A stretch of DNA of 64,000 bases, from NCBI RefSeq assembly GCF_004379255.2, contig NC_056032.1:31903322-31967321 (forward strand), read 5' to 3'. The notes under the pieces are model-generated. The model was not told the DNA's origin and made no database searches. It saw nothing but the letters and a program-made list of their open reading frames with translations. Made by a program: the position numbers and the translations under genes. Every line of letters begins with the position of its first letter. Position 1 is the stretch's first letter. The DNA is from Salvia splendens. Taxonomy: Eukaryota > Streptophyta > Magnoliopsida > Lamiales > Lamiaceae. Shown here one piece after another: positions 23,195-35,671 of this stretch.

Positions 23195-23623
23195 CTCCCT
23201 CCGTCCCACAAGAATATGCACTCTTTCCTTTTTAGTCCGTCTCACACGAATATGCACTTTCTAATTTTGGAACTTTTTTCTCTCTAACGAGGTGAGACCC
23301 ATTTTCCACTAATAATACTCCCTTCGTCCCATAATAGATGTCACACTTCCCTTTTTAGTTTGTCCCACAAAAGATGTCACATTTCTTTTTTTGAAAAAAG
23401 CTCTCTCTCACATTAATATAAATATATTATTTTCTCTCTCCACCTAACAAACACAACAACAACACCTAAAATCCCGTGCCAATCCCCAAGAGTGCCATCT
23501 ATTATGGGACAAAGGGAGTAATTTATTTACCTTTTCTCTCTATCTCTCTCTTACTTTACCAATTTTGTATTCTAACCCGTGTCAATCCCAAATTAAAGTG
23601 CATATTCTTTAGGGGTGGGGGAG
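23195..23623. mobile_element. Stowaway-type MITE (outer)
   Basis: The left end CTCCCTCCGTCCCACAAGAA pairs with the right end ttctttaggggtgggggag, and gcatattctt is mirrored by aagaatatgc. TA flanks. It is split by the MITE at 23318-23518. Confidence 0.8.
23318..23518. mobile_element. Stowaway-type MITE (inner)
   Basis: The left end CTCCCTTCGTCCCATAATAG pairs with the right end CTATTATGGGACAAAGGGAG, flanked by TA. 201 bp, inserted in the MITE at 23195-23623. The inverted ends are nearly identical. Confidence 0.9.
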
Positions 23624-23660
23624 TATTATATTAATAAAAATTTAATATATAAATTATATA

Positions 23661-24768
23661 CTCCCTCCGTTTCACCATAGTTGAGTCATTTTACCATTTC
23701 GGGAAGTTTTTTCATAGTTGAGTCGTTTCCAAAAAAGGAAATAATTAGCAAATTTAATGGTGATTTATGCATATTTATTAACAACCCTAATTACACTTGA
23801 TTAGTGTAATTAAATGAAGAAAATCAAGCGCCCTTTTGTTTGGCTCATTATCCGCTTCTGCATTCTCTCTCTACACAACTCTCCCTTCTCTCTTCCCCAA
23901 TTCTGAAACCCTAGATCCAGATCCGCCGCCCTCATCCCCTCTCATTTCGCCGACCCCACAATGGATCGCCGGCGCCGGCCACAAGCGGAAGACGCGAGTG
24001 GTCGAGCTAGGCGATTCCGGCCACAAGCGGAAGACGCGAGTCGTCGAGCTAGGCGATTCCGACGATTCAGAAATGATAATCTCAAGTTCAAGTTCATCTT
24101 CACTCTCTTTAACACTTTCGTTTCATTTGATTATTTATTTTCCGACGACAACGGAATCTGATTCCAGCAGTTTATATTTCGATTTTCGATTTAACTTCAG
24201 ATCAATAAAAATCTCAATTTCAGTTCGTCTTGTCGATCTTCTAACAATTTTATTTTAATCTGTTTATTTAATTTCTATTCCAATTTAACTTAAAAACCCC
24301 AAGCTCATTTCATATGCTCTCTCTGTGTCAACGAAGTCTGCTTTTGATAATTGTGGTATTATCTCTTTGTTCTGTTCAGCAAAAAACAAATACTCCAAAT
24401 AAAGGGTATGAATAACCAAATAAAATTGCCGAAAAATGAAAAAGTAGGGATAAAATTTTCATTTCCTTTTTGAAGAATGAAAATGAGTTTTTATTTAAAT
24501 AATTAACGTTGTAGGTCTATCTCTCTTTTTTTTTTGTTATCTACGGAATTTAAAGTTGGATTTGGATAATTAACAAATGAATAAATAATTTATAAAAAGA
24601 ATTTTTTTTTCAAGTTCAAATAATAATTCAAATCAAAATTTGTCATTCAAATTTTAAAAGTCCACCTACTTCATCTATTTTATTACCTATCCACTTAATC
24701 TACTAAACATCCCTTTCTTAGACTCCGTGCCCAAAAGTTCCGCCTCAACTATAGCAAAACGGAGGGAG
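23661..24768. mobile_element. Stowaway-like element carrying a gene-like segment
   Basis: The ends CTCCCTCCGTTTCACCATAG and, reverse-complemented, CTCCCTCCGTTTTGCTATAG continue with TTGAGTC/TTGAGGC and are flanked by TA. At 1,108 bp it is several times longer than its relatives here. The interior (about 23800-24250) looks like the 5' part of a plant gene: a pyrimidine-rich leader, then GC-rich coding-like sequence starting near 23836 or 23961. A perfect-frame 42-bp tandem duplication (23977-24018, 24019-24060; one base differs) encodes GHKRKTRVVELGDS twice. I cannot name the source gene. Confidence 0.65.
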
Positions 24769-24987
24769 TATTTAATATAAAATTGAAAGTTATTTTTTTA
24801 GCTATCCATATTATAAAATTATTAAATGAAGTGCCAATTAGGACTAAAAAAATAGAATAATACTCCATATTTATGTATTGAAAGTTATTTTTTTAGCTAT
24901 CCATATTTTATCGGGTTTTCGGGCCAGCCCATCGGATTTTCGTGTCTAGTCCTAACTGGTTGTGGGTTAATAAAAATCTGTGTCAGG

Positions 24988-25316
24988 TGAGCTGAACTCC
25001 GCATCCGGTTGGACTGGGTCGTGGATTGACCGGTGGATGCGCCCGGAGGAAGGCCCTCCTCCCCTCCTAATACCATAGCGGGGGTCCAGTGAGCTCTCCA
25101 ATAGTGCACCAAAACGGGGCCGGAGAGACGGTAAACCTTAGATCGGCTAATAGAACTATGGACCGGTCTAATGGTTGAGCCGGCTACCCCTTCCCTTTGA
25201 CATTCACCCATGGATTCCTATTTGAATAATAGGAGATGCCCCCTCTTTCCATAGGCTTAGACATATGACGGAACGGGAAGACCTAGGATGTAGAAGATCA
25301 TCCCATGAGTGATTCG
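24988..25316. other. GC-richer insert, possibly of mitochondrial origin
   Basis: This block interrupts the right arm of the GGGTGTCAA-type element and differs sharply in composition from its AT-rich surroundings. Phrases such as gaagacctaggatgtagaag and gatcatcccatgagtgattc have the style of plant mitochondrial intron or spacer DNA. The identification is from memory of style only. No open frame of a known gene was found. Confidence 0.35.
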
Positions 25317-25708
25317 GTGCGGGCTAATCGGATTTTAGTTTTGTCGGACTAGAGATTTCTTGCCCTAACCCTATAAACTTAGCGGGCTATTCGGGCCACC
25401 GATTTCGGGCTACACTAACATCCCTTGAAATAAGTATAAATGATGTAAATAATTAGAAAAAGATTTACAGGTTCGGGGAATGTTCAAAGCAGGAATTTGA
25501 ATCGAGAGAAAGATGAAGAAGTGGTCAAAAAGATGAAAATGTTCAGCAAACAATAAATATGAGAAATGTGATGAAAGTAACTGAAAAAAATCTTTTTTAT
25601 CACAGATGTTGGAATAAAGACTATATATACAATTCGCCTAAAAGAGGTAAAAAGTTGAGAAGAAGCTCGAGAAACACCATTATATAGCAGCCAGGTTAAA
25701 CGTTATGA

Positions 25709-26346
25709 GAGCATCCACATCCGTGCTCTTGCCAACGAGCACGGATGTGGGCCTGAACCCACTTTTAGTCCATGCTCTTAGGTAAGAGCACAACACTCAC
25801 ATCTATACTCTTCCGCAAGGACATGCTCAAGGGTCCCACCATTCTATTATTCAATTTAAATAAAAACATTTCCACAATATTAAAATGCATTAAAAATAAC
25901 CGAAATAATATTATAAATTACAAAAAAAATAAAAATTACATAGTTAAAATCCTAAAAATTAAAAATTACATAATTAAATTCATAAAATTAAAAAAACACA
26001 CTACTCGTGGCCGAATTTTGCCCAAATGGATGATGAATGTGTGTATTTATAGATAATTTTGAGATTAATTTTTTAAAAAAAATTCAAAAAAATGGTTATA
26101 AAATCTTTATATTTTTGGGAATCCAAAAATATATATTTTTTAATTTTTGGTATTATTTTTGATTTTTTTAAATAAAAAAATGCCAACGGTCAATAAAAAC
26201 GCGCTACGTCGCCCTGCTCGCTGGCACGGACGTGCTCTTAGCTAAGAGCAGCGCTGTGCCAGCGGCAAGAACGCAACGGCGGACAGCGGTGTCGTGCCGC
26301 TGGCACGGACGGACGGACAGCGGTGTGCTCTTCGCCGTGGATGCTC
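25709..26346. mobile_element. PIF/Harbinger deletion derivative
   Basis: The ends are GAGCATCCACATCCGTGCTC and, reverse-complemented, GAGCATCCACGGCGAAGAGC, flanked by TGA on both sides (25706-25708, 26347-26349), a variant of the usual TWA target. The inside keeps the AT-rich 3' UTR-like part on the minus strand, a short relic reminiscent of the transposase C-terminus (reverse strand near 26005-26055), and repeated gctggcacggacg words. No transposase. 638 bp. Confidence 0.75.
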
Positions 26347-26349
26347 TGA

Positions 26350-27991
26350 AGCTCGAAAAGAAACGAAAGGTATTATCAAAGAAGGTAGGTAAAATTGAAA
26401 TTATATTTTTATAGGAATCTCATTTTTACTATAGTTCTTATGAATGAAATGCATTATTATACTGAACCTTTTTACCTGTGAATTATAGACCATGCAAGGT
26501 TTAAACAGTCCAAAAATCAACACTCCACAAGAAAAAAATTACTTGAAAGAGAACAAGGGTGAAATGAGAAATTTTTAAATTGAAAAAATTATAGATTTGA
26601 AAGAAAAATAAAAAACTTTGAGCAAAGGGCGGATCTGTTGATAAAGATCTGTTTGCACTGGGTATAGATAAAATAAATTGTTGATAAAAAAGACAATGCA
26701 AATATAAAAATTATCCAAAAGACACTGAAAAGATTAAAAACAAGAGAAATACGAACAAAATTCCGGGTCTGATTCTCGCAAAATTTTACAGATCTACGTT
26801 TGTGGGCATCATACTACGCCAAATTATATATTTTGGGTGCAGATCTTGAAGGGTTACAAATTTTTTCTACGAATGAGGAATGCGCAATTTTACCAAAATT
26901 GTGTAGAGATTGATCAGAATTCTAAATATATATAATTGAATATACAAACATTGTTGTATGACGAAGAGATGGAGAGGTTTTGGGAGGCGCTTTTTAACCC
27001 TAGAAAGAGATAAGCATGGTATACACTATACATGACAAGTTTAGGTGCTTTTTCTCATAAAGCCCAATAAAGGGTAAATAAAGAAAGGCTTACGGTGTAC
27101 ACAGTTTTCTGTATATTTAAAATATCCTCAACTGATTTATATACTATTACTACGTATGATCGTTTCCGTTTTAGTAAAGGAAAATATTAAAGGTAATGCA
27201 CTTATTTCATTACCTTTAATTTTTTCGTTTACTTCTCAACAAATTTATCACTACAAATGTATATCTGTCCACACCATTTGATTGAAATTACATGACTACT
27301 TAATTCCTTTCTAACTAAACTAGACTAAATTATGATTGAACAATATGAATATGTATAAAAATAAAATTTCACACTTTATACACAAAATGTAGTATCTCCT
27401 CAATTCTTTGAAAATCATCACGGATATATCTACCTTGAAACGAAGAGAACATATTAAGATTTATAGAGTTTTCTATTGTTGAAGATCTTCCTTTGATTAG
27501 TCCAATATTTTGTCATAATAACAGACGATTTTTTAACACAAATTTTAATTTAATGTTATAGCATATTCCTTATAAGTACAACTGATTTAAATATTCAATG
27601 CAATTGATGAGCTCAATCAAAAAATGTTTACTTTTCTTCAGTAGCTCGATTTATATATCTCACGTCCTCTCTCAATTTAATACTTAGAGATACATTTTCT
27701 TTATCCAATTAACCATATTAACCAATAATTCCTAAAATCTCATGTCAGCTAATAAATATGTTATGTTAGCTGGGATGGAGAAAAAACATTTTTTCTTTAA
27801 AGTCTTCGTAATGATTATATTTTTCATTTTTGTTGATTTATTAAGAATGTGTACGTATAATCAATACGTGAAAATTATATGGCCCGTGCATAGCACGGGT
27901 GATAATACTGTAGTAAAGTAAGAGAGAAAATAATGTAGAATGGACCATTCTCTACATTATTCTTTCTCTTACTTTACCATTTTTCCACTTC
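26350..27991. other. AT-rich spacer
   Basis: I see no gene. A short perfect hairpin CCCGTGCATAGCACGGG lies at 27883-27899, a sequence type often found at plant repeat ends. It is followed at 27910-27985 by an inverted repeat of agagaaaataatgtagaatg, which may be the left part of the Stowaway MITE whose right end is at 31541. Confidence 0.5.
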
Positions 27992-27996
27992 AACTA

Positions 27997-30900
27997 TGTC
28001 ACGACCGCCCATACCAGGGGTATCACAAACGCGGCGATCGTGACCGACATGCATGGACAACAGTTTAAAAGAACAACTTAAGACTTAAAAAAGAAAAACA
28101 ACTTAGTTTAAAGAAGTTTAAGGTCATTTTTTTTAAAAGACGTAAAGAAACATACTTTTATAAAGGGCACCGGAAAAAAGTGACTTAAGAAATACAACTA
28201 TATATATAAAAAACTAAGGTAAAACGAACATTTAACTTAAATCTCAGAAAACACCATTTTCAGAAAGACAACGTAAACACTCGTTTAAACCTAACACCGC
28301 CATACATGTTCAAACACAACACGAAAAGATTAAGGTCTTAAGACATAATTTAAAACATAGCAGCGGATAAATAAGGTTCAGGGAGAGTCAAGGATCACGC
28401 CTATGTATGACGACACAACGTATCCTAGGGTCTTTAGCCAGCTCAACATCCACCGCCACATCCCGCTCAACCTGCACATAAGAAAAAGAATATGCAGGGC
28501 TGAGTACTTGTTGTACTCAATGGGCTTATGCCGAAAACATTTTAATAAGTTATGTCATCCATACCAGTGATCTCGAGTTTTATATAGTAAGAAATATCAC
28601 GAGAACACAAAAATCCAAGTCTGGCCAGACAATTTATCTCCTCATTTTCCACATCAATCAATCAATCACATCCTCTTACCATAGTGCGACGAAAGTGTGG
28701 CCACACTATTCGCCCACGAGACCGGCCGACTAGCAAGGACGGCTCACGATCCCCTCTGTGTACACAGCCTGATAGGGTTTGCAGCCCTACTCAGACCCGA
28801 ATTCGTTTATCATAGCCCTATAGCCTAATGGAGCGAACTCACAAACTGGCATCAAGCACAATCTCAACATAGCCCTATAGCCTAACGGAGCAAGCTCGAA
28901 CGAACTAGGCATCAGACAAAAATCTCAACATCAAAACAATCACGGCATGACATAACACTTTAAACCACCCTTATAACACCACATCATATTTTCGGAAAAA
29001 TAAAGAGGTTTGAAAAGAAAGCCCACCTTGATCGCTTAGCAAATTCACAACCCAACTTATAGCAACTCTCGATCCTCGAGTTCACGAGTACACAACATCC
29101 TTGTCAATGACAACACAAGTCAGCCTTCCACATCAACATTTTACTATGCATGTCCTATCGTTTTCTCTCTCATCATTTTTCTCACATTCCCCAACCCAAC
29201 ATATGTCAAAAGGGTGTAAAGACACACGTAACACATTCCAACTTATCACAAGTGATTTCAACATTTAAACACGTTCCTTGGACATACATGCATCATATAA
29301 TACTTTGAAACTTGAAACTAGGTGTCATTTTAACAAGGCAGAAAACTGGCAGAACTGCGCAACCGTTTTGTAAAAATCACTATAAATTCACCCGACCTCA
29401 TATGAAGCTAAATTTTGGTCACAATACAGAGGGCACATTCAAGTTCATCCATGAAGATTTTCACACAGAAATCACGACATTTAGTCAGTCATATCACATT
29501 TTAAACTCTCTGGTCGGAACATACAATTTCTGACAGCACTGCGCAGTTCATTTGAAAAATTTACCATAAATTCATCCAATGCCCAAAAAGGCTGAAAATT
29601 TAACACGATTTAGAAGACACTTCAAACTTTCATCTAGTTCAAGAATCACATCAATCGGAGGTCATTTGGTCAGTCAAACAGAAAACGAAACATTCTTGGC
29701 GAGAACACGAGTTTCTGGCAGATTTGCGCAGTCAACTTCAAAAATTTATTAAAAATTCATTTTTCGATAAAAAGGGCTGAAATTTACACGAGACACAGGT
29801 AACACCTTGAAGTTTACTCAGTAAAATTTTCATATCAAAATTCGGCCGTTTGATAGGTCAATTACTCATCAGAAGCTACTGGTCGAACATCACAGATAAC
29901 AGATACATAATTTCTAAATTAGGGTTTCCTTCTCATCATCCAAACACCAATTCTCATGCTTATAACACACAATCATGCTTGATAAGACCCTCTTAAACAT
30001 GTTTGCACATAAACTTACATCATTCACCAAAGATTCCAATCAAACTTCACACAATTCAATTGAAACGCATATTTATCAAGGTTTTCAAGCAAACTCACTT
30101 TTCCCCCCCGATTAAACTTGCGATCTACGATTCCTACACCCACTACATGCATGTAGGATTCAAGAACATGGTTCAAATGAAAAGAATGAGGAAAAGTGAA
30201 GCCAATATACCTTCTTTGACAAACCAAGAAACGAGGTGATTCGTCGGAGATTCTTGAAAATAAACTGCAATGGATGCAAGAAACAATGGTGGAAGAAGTT
30301 TTTTTGGAGAGAATGCGGAGAGGAAGGAGGGAGGCACGAAAATTGAGGGAGAATGGGGGCTAGGGTTTAGTTTAGGTGTTTTTATAGGATTAGGGTTAGG
30401 TTTAAAATCAATTAATTAATTAATTGTGGGGAAAAATACAATTGAATAAATCCCACAATTAAAAGAATAAAATAAGCATTTGGGAAGGGGAGGAAATTTT
30501 CGAAAATTCCATGTAGGAATAGCAAGGAATTTATTTGGTATTTACTTGGAAAGAATATATTCACAACTTAGGAAATAAAAGTGAATATTTCATAAACAAG
30601 GGAACAAAATAAATTAAATCTCCAAGTATGAAAATAATGGTGGGGGGCCAAAAATTTCCATAAGGAATTGCACAAGGAAATTATTTAAATCCCCAATTAA
30701 AAGAATAGGATTTAAATTAGGCAATTTATTTATAGGAAAAAGGCTCCCATAAAATAGGCAACAATTAATTAAATTCCCACAAGGAAAATATTGCATAGGG
30801 GGCGTGTGATATGGAAGAAAAGTAGGAGAAAAATATTCACATCCCCAATTAATTAGACACAGAAATTTATTTGAATAAAAAGGGATTCCACAAATTAGGA

Positions 30901-31469
30901 AACAAATAAAATATCCTCCAAAATTTAGTGGAGGGACCGAAAATTGCTAACCAAGGAATGTCCCAACTCTCTATTTATTTTAGGTGAAGAAATAAATTAT
31001 AACATGATTTAATTGGATTAAATTCAAAGGAAGAGAGTCAATAAAGCACCAATTAAATCAAATGAAAATAATTCTTTCTCCTATAGGAGATTTTCGAAAA
31101 CTCCCAAGGAAAATAAGAATGGAGTTCGAATTCCATGTAGTACCATTTAGGGGTCATTTGGTTTGGATTTAATTTGGATAAGTATCCCAAGACAATTAAT
31201 TAAATCCAAGAAATGAAATACTATTTCAATAATTAGGAAGGGCCGAAAATTCCAATGAATTGGCTCGAAGAATATAAATGCATGATCCTATTAATTATTT
31301 CCCCACATTGGAAAATATAAAACATCAAGCTCATCATTCCACATTAACAACGAAAATTTATTTCACGCAAAACACTTAATCACCTAGAAACGAAAGTTTC
31401 ATAATTCCAAGAATCCAAAATTCGAATAACATATAAGAAGAGTCACAAAAAAAAAATTGGGATGTTACA
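27997..31469 (-). mobile_element. Solo LTR of a long-LTR Ty3/gypsy-type element
   Basis: A 3,473-bp block with LTR ends. On the minus strand it starts TGTAACATCCCAATT and ends GGGCGGTCGTGACA. It is flanked by a perfect 5-bp duplication aacta (27992-27996 and 31470-31474). A TATA-like CCTATAAAAACACC lies at about 30376-30389 on the minus strand, followed by a pyrimidine-rich leader, which sets the orientation. There is no internal domain and no second LTR, so it is a solo LTR left by recombination. The length and ends suggest a chromovirus of Tekay/Del type, but the lineage is an inference. Confidence 0.85.
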
Positions 31470-31474
31470 AACTA

Positions 31475-31541
31475 TTTATTATGATTTTTACAAAACAGGT
31501 GTGCAAAAGTGACCGGTACTCCTAAAGTGGGACGGAGGGAG
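31475..31541. mobile_element. Right part of a Stowaway MITE cut by the solo LTR
   Basis: It ends cctaaagtgggacggagggag followed by TA, the Stowaway terminus. The family-typical sequence resumes exactly after the LTR's aacta duplication, so the LTR element landed inside this MITE. The left terminus upstream of 27992 is not clear. Confidence 0.65.
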
Positions 31542-31818
31542 TACAATAAAAGTGCATATTAGTCATGGATCAAATTACCAGAAATTGTAGAGAAATACAA
31601 TGCACAAAAATGATTCTTGTACTGCTATGAAAAGATACTATAGGAGGGAATATAATTACCAGAAAGATGAAGATAGAATAAAGTAATAGAGAAGAAATAA
31701 GTTATTTTTTGCCAAAAAAGAAATGACTCAGCTACAATTGGGACAATTAAAAAAGAAATACGACTCAACTGCATAGGGGATATTAATGAGAATACTAATT
31801 CATTATTCTTAACAATAG

Positions 31819-31985
31819 AGCCCGGAGACTTTTTAGTCCATCATGCTATTGCTCTGAGTTTACATACAACTACATTGATCTTAGTAATATGTGCTTTAGA
31901 TGCATGAGGTTCCAAGGTAATGCAAGATAAAAAAAGTATTTCGGTTATAGTTTTCCATTCAATGGCCCTGGCCGAGGGGGATATA
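31819..31985 (+). pseudogene. psaB: Plastid psaB fragment in nuclear DNA (NUPT)
   Basis: The sequence follows the plastid photosystem I PsaB gene for about 165 bp. Read through its lesions it corresponds to the [17 protein letters not shown] region and on through ILVKGALDARGSK to the FGYSFPCDGPGRGG segment. The first part (ggagactttttagtccatca and the following tgctattgct) is still nearly exact. Stops and substitutions disrupt the frame (for example TGA in place of GGG after HHAIAL), and similarity is lost after gccgagggggata. It is a decayed transfer from the plastid with no function expected. Confidence 0.85.
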
Positions 31986-34513
31986 TCACAAGACACTTAC
32001 CAAAATATTGTAGCAAAGTACGGAAAACAGAAAATGGAAAAATAAATTAAAGATTGTATGAAACGGTTTATTTGGTGCGGTAGTCCACGAATCTCGTGGG
32101 TCTTGATCTTGCACGAATCGGTAGTCTTGATGGCGGTGCAGGAGCTATCTTCTTCGCACGTTGCTTGGCTGCTCGTGCGATGGAGGGCATGGCATTGGTG
32201 GGCACCGGGGCTGCCTTGCTGCTTTATTCCTTCTCCGGGTTGGCTCCCTTTGACGTTGAGGTCTTATCAATCAACTTCTAGAGCTTTCAGAATGGTGTAT
32301 GAATGTATAGAATGTGTAAAATATGATATGGTTCTTGTAGAAACCGAGCCAGAGTCCCTTTTTATATTTAGGCAGAATAAGAGGAGTTTACAACGATGAT
32401 GATATTTGCCGCGCATAAACATAACTTTAGTAAAAATGATGAGGAGGAGGACGATGGCAACGAAGGAAGTGATGATGAGGACGTCATCAAAGTTGGAACA
32501 CGACAACATATTTTTCATTAAATTATACCCATAAATTTTATTTTCTAGATCGGTCACTAAACTAATTTTCTTTGTTTGAGGCTACAGCATATACAGAGCA
32601 ACTGACTACATTTATAAAATAATTACTGGGAAGAGGCACGTATCACAAAAATAAAATATTTTTTTCTGTAAATCATCAAGTGGAGATTAATGAAAACCAG
32701 GCGTTGGTTGCATTCCATATGACTTCACTGTGACACAGACAATTTTAAATAATAGTACTGTCTTTTTTTCTGAGTTAACCTAAGTTTCCATATGCTCATT
32801 GTTTAGTGTTTTTATTATTAGTTAATTTTTGAATCAGAAATGAGACATTTATTCGGGTATTTAAATAGATAAATTTCATATGAAAGAACGTACAATTTAA
32901 ATAATGGAGTAGTACTATTTGATTTAAATTATTGCTTACCAAACGTTTGAGAAATTAGGCCATATACTTGATCCACTAATTTATGGGGAACTCAAAAGTC
33001 TGAGGGTCCATTTCTCAGTCCATAATATGATACTGGGCTTTTCAATTGGGCCTCAAGTAGTAAGGCGTATCAAATTGAGTAAAAGTTTGCTCAGTAATTT
33101 TGTTTTGTTACTAGTAATTTATAGTAATAATATGTACAGTTGTTACTTCATAAAAACTTATAAAATCTAACTAAAATTTCTAAAAATTGTAACGAGGGGT
33201 GAAGGATGGAATTTTCCAATCTCTATTATTATTTCCAATGATATCCGGAAGCACTTTTTGACCCAATAATTGATTACCTGCTTGAGGAAACAAAAATTAT
33301 ACAAAAACGATTCTGCATTTATTTTCATTACCACATATCTTCCGTATGAGACACAATTAATATACAATAAAAATATGATGCCAAATAGATATTAATAAAA
33401 TAAAATAAAATGTCGAATTCGTATTATATATGTAATCATGTACTCCATTTAGCAACCTTAGTCTAAATTATCTTTGCTAACACTATTATTTATATTGAAT
33501 TATATATTAATCCTACTGCACTAATCAGTAAATTAATTAATTGAAGGAATTAATGCTTAAATATACTTGATCTCTTTAAACAAGAAATCCCCATCGCCAT
33601 GCAGATATACACACAGACACAGCTGTCAAAGAATAATATTAGTAGTAATTAATTAAACAACTCGTAAACACAACCGCTAAATTCTGGAATCAATAACATT
33701 TATTCCCCTAAGTTGCAATGAATATAATCTTGGAATTCTCAAATCTAAATAGAGTAATACACCAACAGCCTAGCTAGGAATTACAACCCCATTCTTTTCA
33801 CTAGTTAAAATTCCATATGGTAAGCTGTCTCGATATATGCCTCTTGCTCTCTCTCTCTCTCTATATATATTATAATATAATAGGATATTAATTTCTTAGA
33901 ATGAGACATTTGATACCCCATGTGCTCTTCTCAATATACTTCACTTAAATCTCTCTGCATTTTGATCAGAGCTTGTTAATTAAATTTACTCAAAGAAGAC
34001 AAACAGTGGCCAATCAAACTAAGAAACCTTTTTGCACTTATACAGAACTTCGCCAAAATCAAAGCCAAACTAAAATGTCTGTTTCTGGGTAATTAATATT
34101 CAAGCCAGACTGAAGACACTACTACGGAAACATCAAGAAAATTAAGTAGAAACTCCCAAAACACACACTTATATACTAATGTTAAGGGATCAAGATTCAA
34201 GAATCACGGATATAGATATCGATATTACTGATGATATACACATAATTAAATGATCTAGCTAGACTAATCATAAAGTAATGGAAAGGGGTATAATTCTTGT
34301 TAAAGCCTAGGTGGAATAGCATAAGTTTGGTACCCAAAATCAACTAGTTTGGTATTCAATGATTATTTATTAAACTAAGGTGAGTAATTGTGACTTGTGA
34401 GTACCCTTAATTTGACTATAGTTTACTCTACAGCTAGTAGCTAGGGTTTGCTTAATTAGGGTTCCCAAATATTCCATAATTAGTTTTTTATCCTACACCT
34501 AGATCTCTCTTTC
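31986..34513. other. Spacer with one unassigned GC-richer block
   Basis: A GC-richer block at about 32060-32290 stands out. On the minus strand it reads AAKQRAKKIAPAPPSRLPIR and on to TRFVDYRTK-stop, preceded by an in-frame stop, which looks like the tail of a decayed protein gene. I do not recognise it. The rest, including 32600-34500, is AT-rich with no convincing gene. Confidence 0.4.
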
Positions 34514-34514
34514 A

Positions 34515-34559
<45 letters not shown>
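34514..34559. repeat. Compound (CT)n-(AC)n microsatellite
   Basis: Uninterrupted CT units pass directly into AC units. A 76-codon open frame (34582-34812) starts just after it. It has no recognisable domain, and I cannot tell whether it is a short gene, an exon or chance. Confidence 0.95.
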
Positions 34560-34993
34560 TTTATTAATTTATTTTAAAAAAATGAGAATTATGTATACAG
34601 AGGAAGAGACAAAAGAAGCGAAGTTAGCGCCTAAGAGTGATGATGCAACAATATTCGATTTTGTGGAACAGAAAAGGGTATGTTTAGAATACTTAAAAGG
34701 GATTGATTCCTTGGTAGTTGGTGGCAATTTTGGAAGGATTATGAAGAAAAAAGGGAAAGAAGAGAACACAAGTGCATGGAGTTATCTTGCAGGAACAGAT
34801 GGACATGCATGATAATAAAACCAAGGAAAAGGGAATCCATGTTGTCTTCTATCTGACTTATCTTTATCAAAACTCAACTCTCTGTCTTTCTTCTTGGATT
34901 TTTTCCTTTTCACAAACAACATTTTGTCAGTGAGTTTTTTTTTCAATCCATTCATTAGTACATCGATCTCACCTTCTTACTTCACTTGCAGTT

Positions 34994-35035
34994 ATCTCTC
35001 TCTCTCTCTCTCTCTCCCCCCCCCCCCCCCCCCCC
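34994..35035. repeat. (CT)n microsatellite followed by a C homopolymer
   Basis: A CT run passes into about 20 consecutive C residues (35016-35035), a likely site of length variation or sequencing error. Confidence 0.95.
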
Positions 35036-35671
35036 GAGATCAATTATGTACATTAAATGGGTGAAATTGAAAGAAAATGGTCCTTAGGAAATTCCTCAAG
35101 TAGCTAAACATGCAATTAAGATGGAATATTGAGCAATATTTACAGACTTCGATCTCGGTGAAGTATCAAGAAAGGACTTTAATTTGTACTATAAGAAAAA
35201 TCACTCTATTTAAATTACTACTATCTCACATGTAGCCAAAGTTAATCGAGAGTAGTTTTTCAATCTACTCACATGTACCATCGACATACAATAGAATTGT
35301 GTTCGTTTCAAAACAATTTTCATACCACAAATTACATTTTGACAAAGTTACTATATTAGACAAAAGGCATGAACACAAGACTAAACCGCATACCTTGTCA
35401 AGGAATCAATGATCAAGACATCCCATCTTCAATTTCCACCAAGACAAGAGAAGAGAGAGAGAAACTCTATACATATATGTAAGTAGTTCCGAATATGGAT
35501 TAGTAATTGATTCACTTGTACAAACTTCATTTAATCCAAGCAAGAAAAATCATAGTAATCTTCAAGAAATCGAAGATGGCCTTGGCATCTAAACCAAATA
35601 TAACGAAGAACAAACACATACAAACTAATCAAGCAAAGTAATTCAATTTCCTTTCCTCTCCATATATGGTT
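35036..35671. other. Downstream flank of the zinc-finger gene
   Basis: AT-rich, no gene seen. It probably includes the 3' UTR of the minus-strand gene that ends at 35672. Confidence 0.5.

Larger units (their letters stand above)
22799..25424. mobile_element. Possible old transposon with GGGTGTCAA-type ends, heavily interrupted
   Basis: The left end GGGGTGTCAATCAGG, followed by repeated gggtcaatcgggt/cgggtt words (22799-22960), is mirrored on the right. Reverse-complemented, the right end reads GGGATGTTAGTGTAGCCCG, with gccaccgatttcgggc and ccctaaccctat (about 25370-25420). Between them are two Stowaway MITEs, a gene-fragment MITE and an organelle-like insert. No matching TSD was found, so the limits are tentative. 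Confidence 0.4.

Noticed and set aside
32267..32557. Small membrane protein on the minus strand
   Set aside because: One hydrophobic stretch but no family resemblance, no leader, and an overlap with the edge of an unassigned decayed block. Not enough support.
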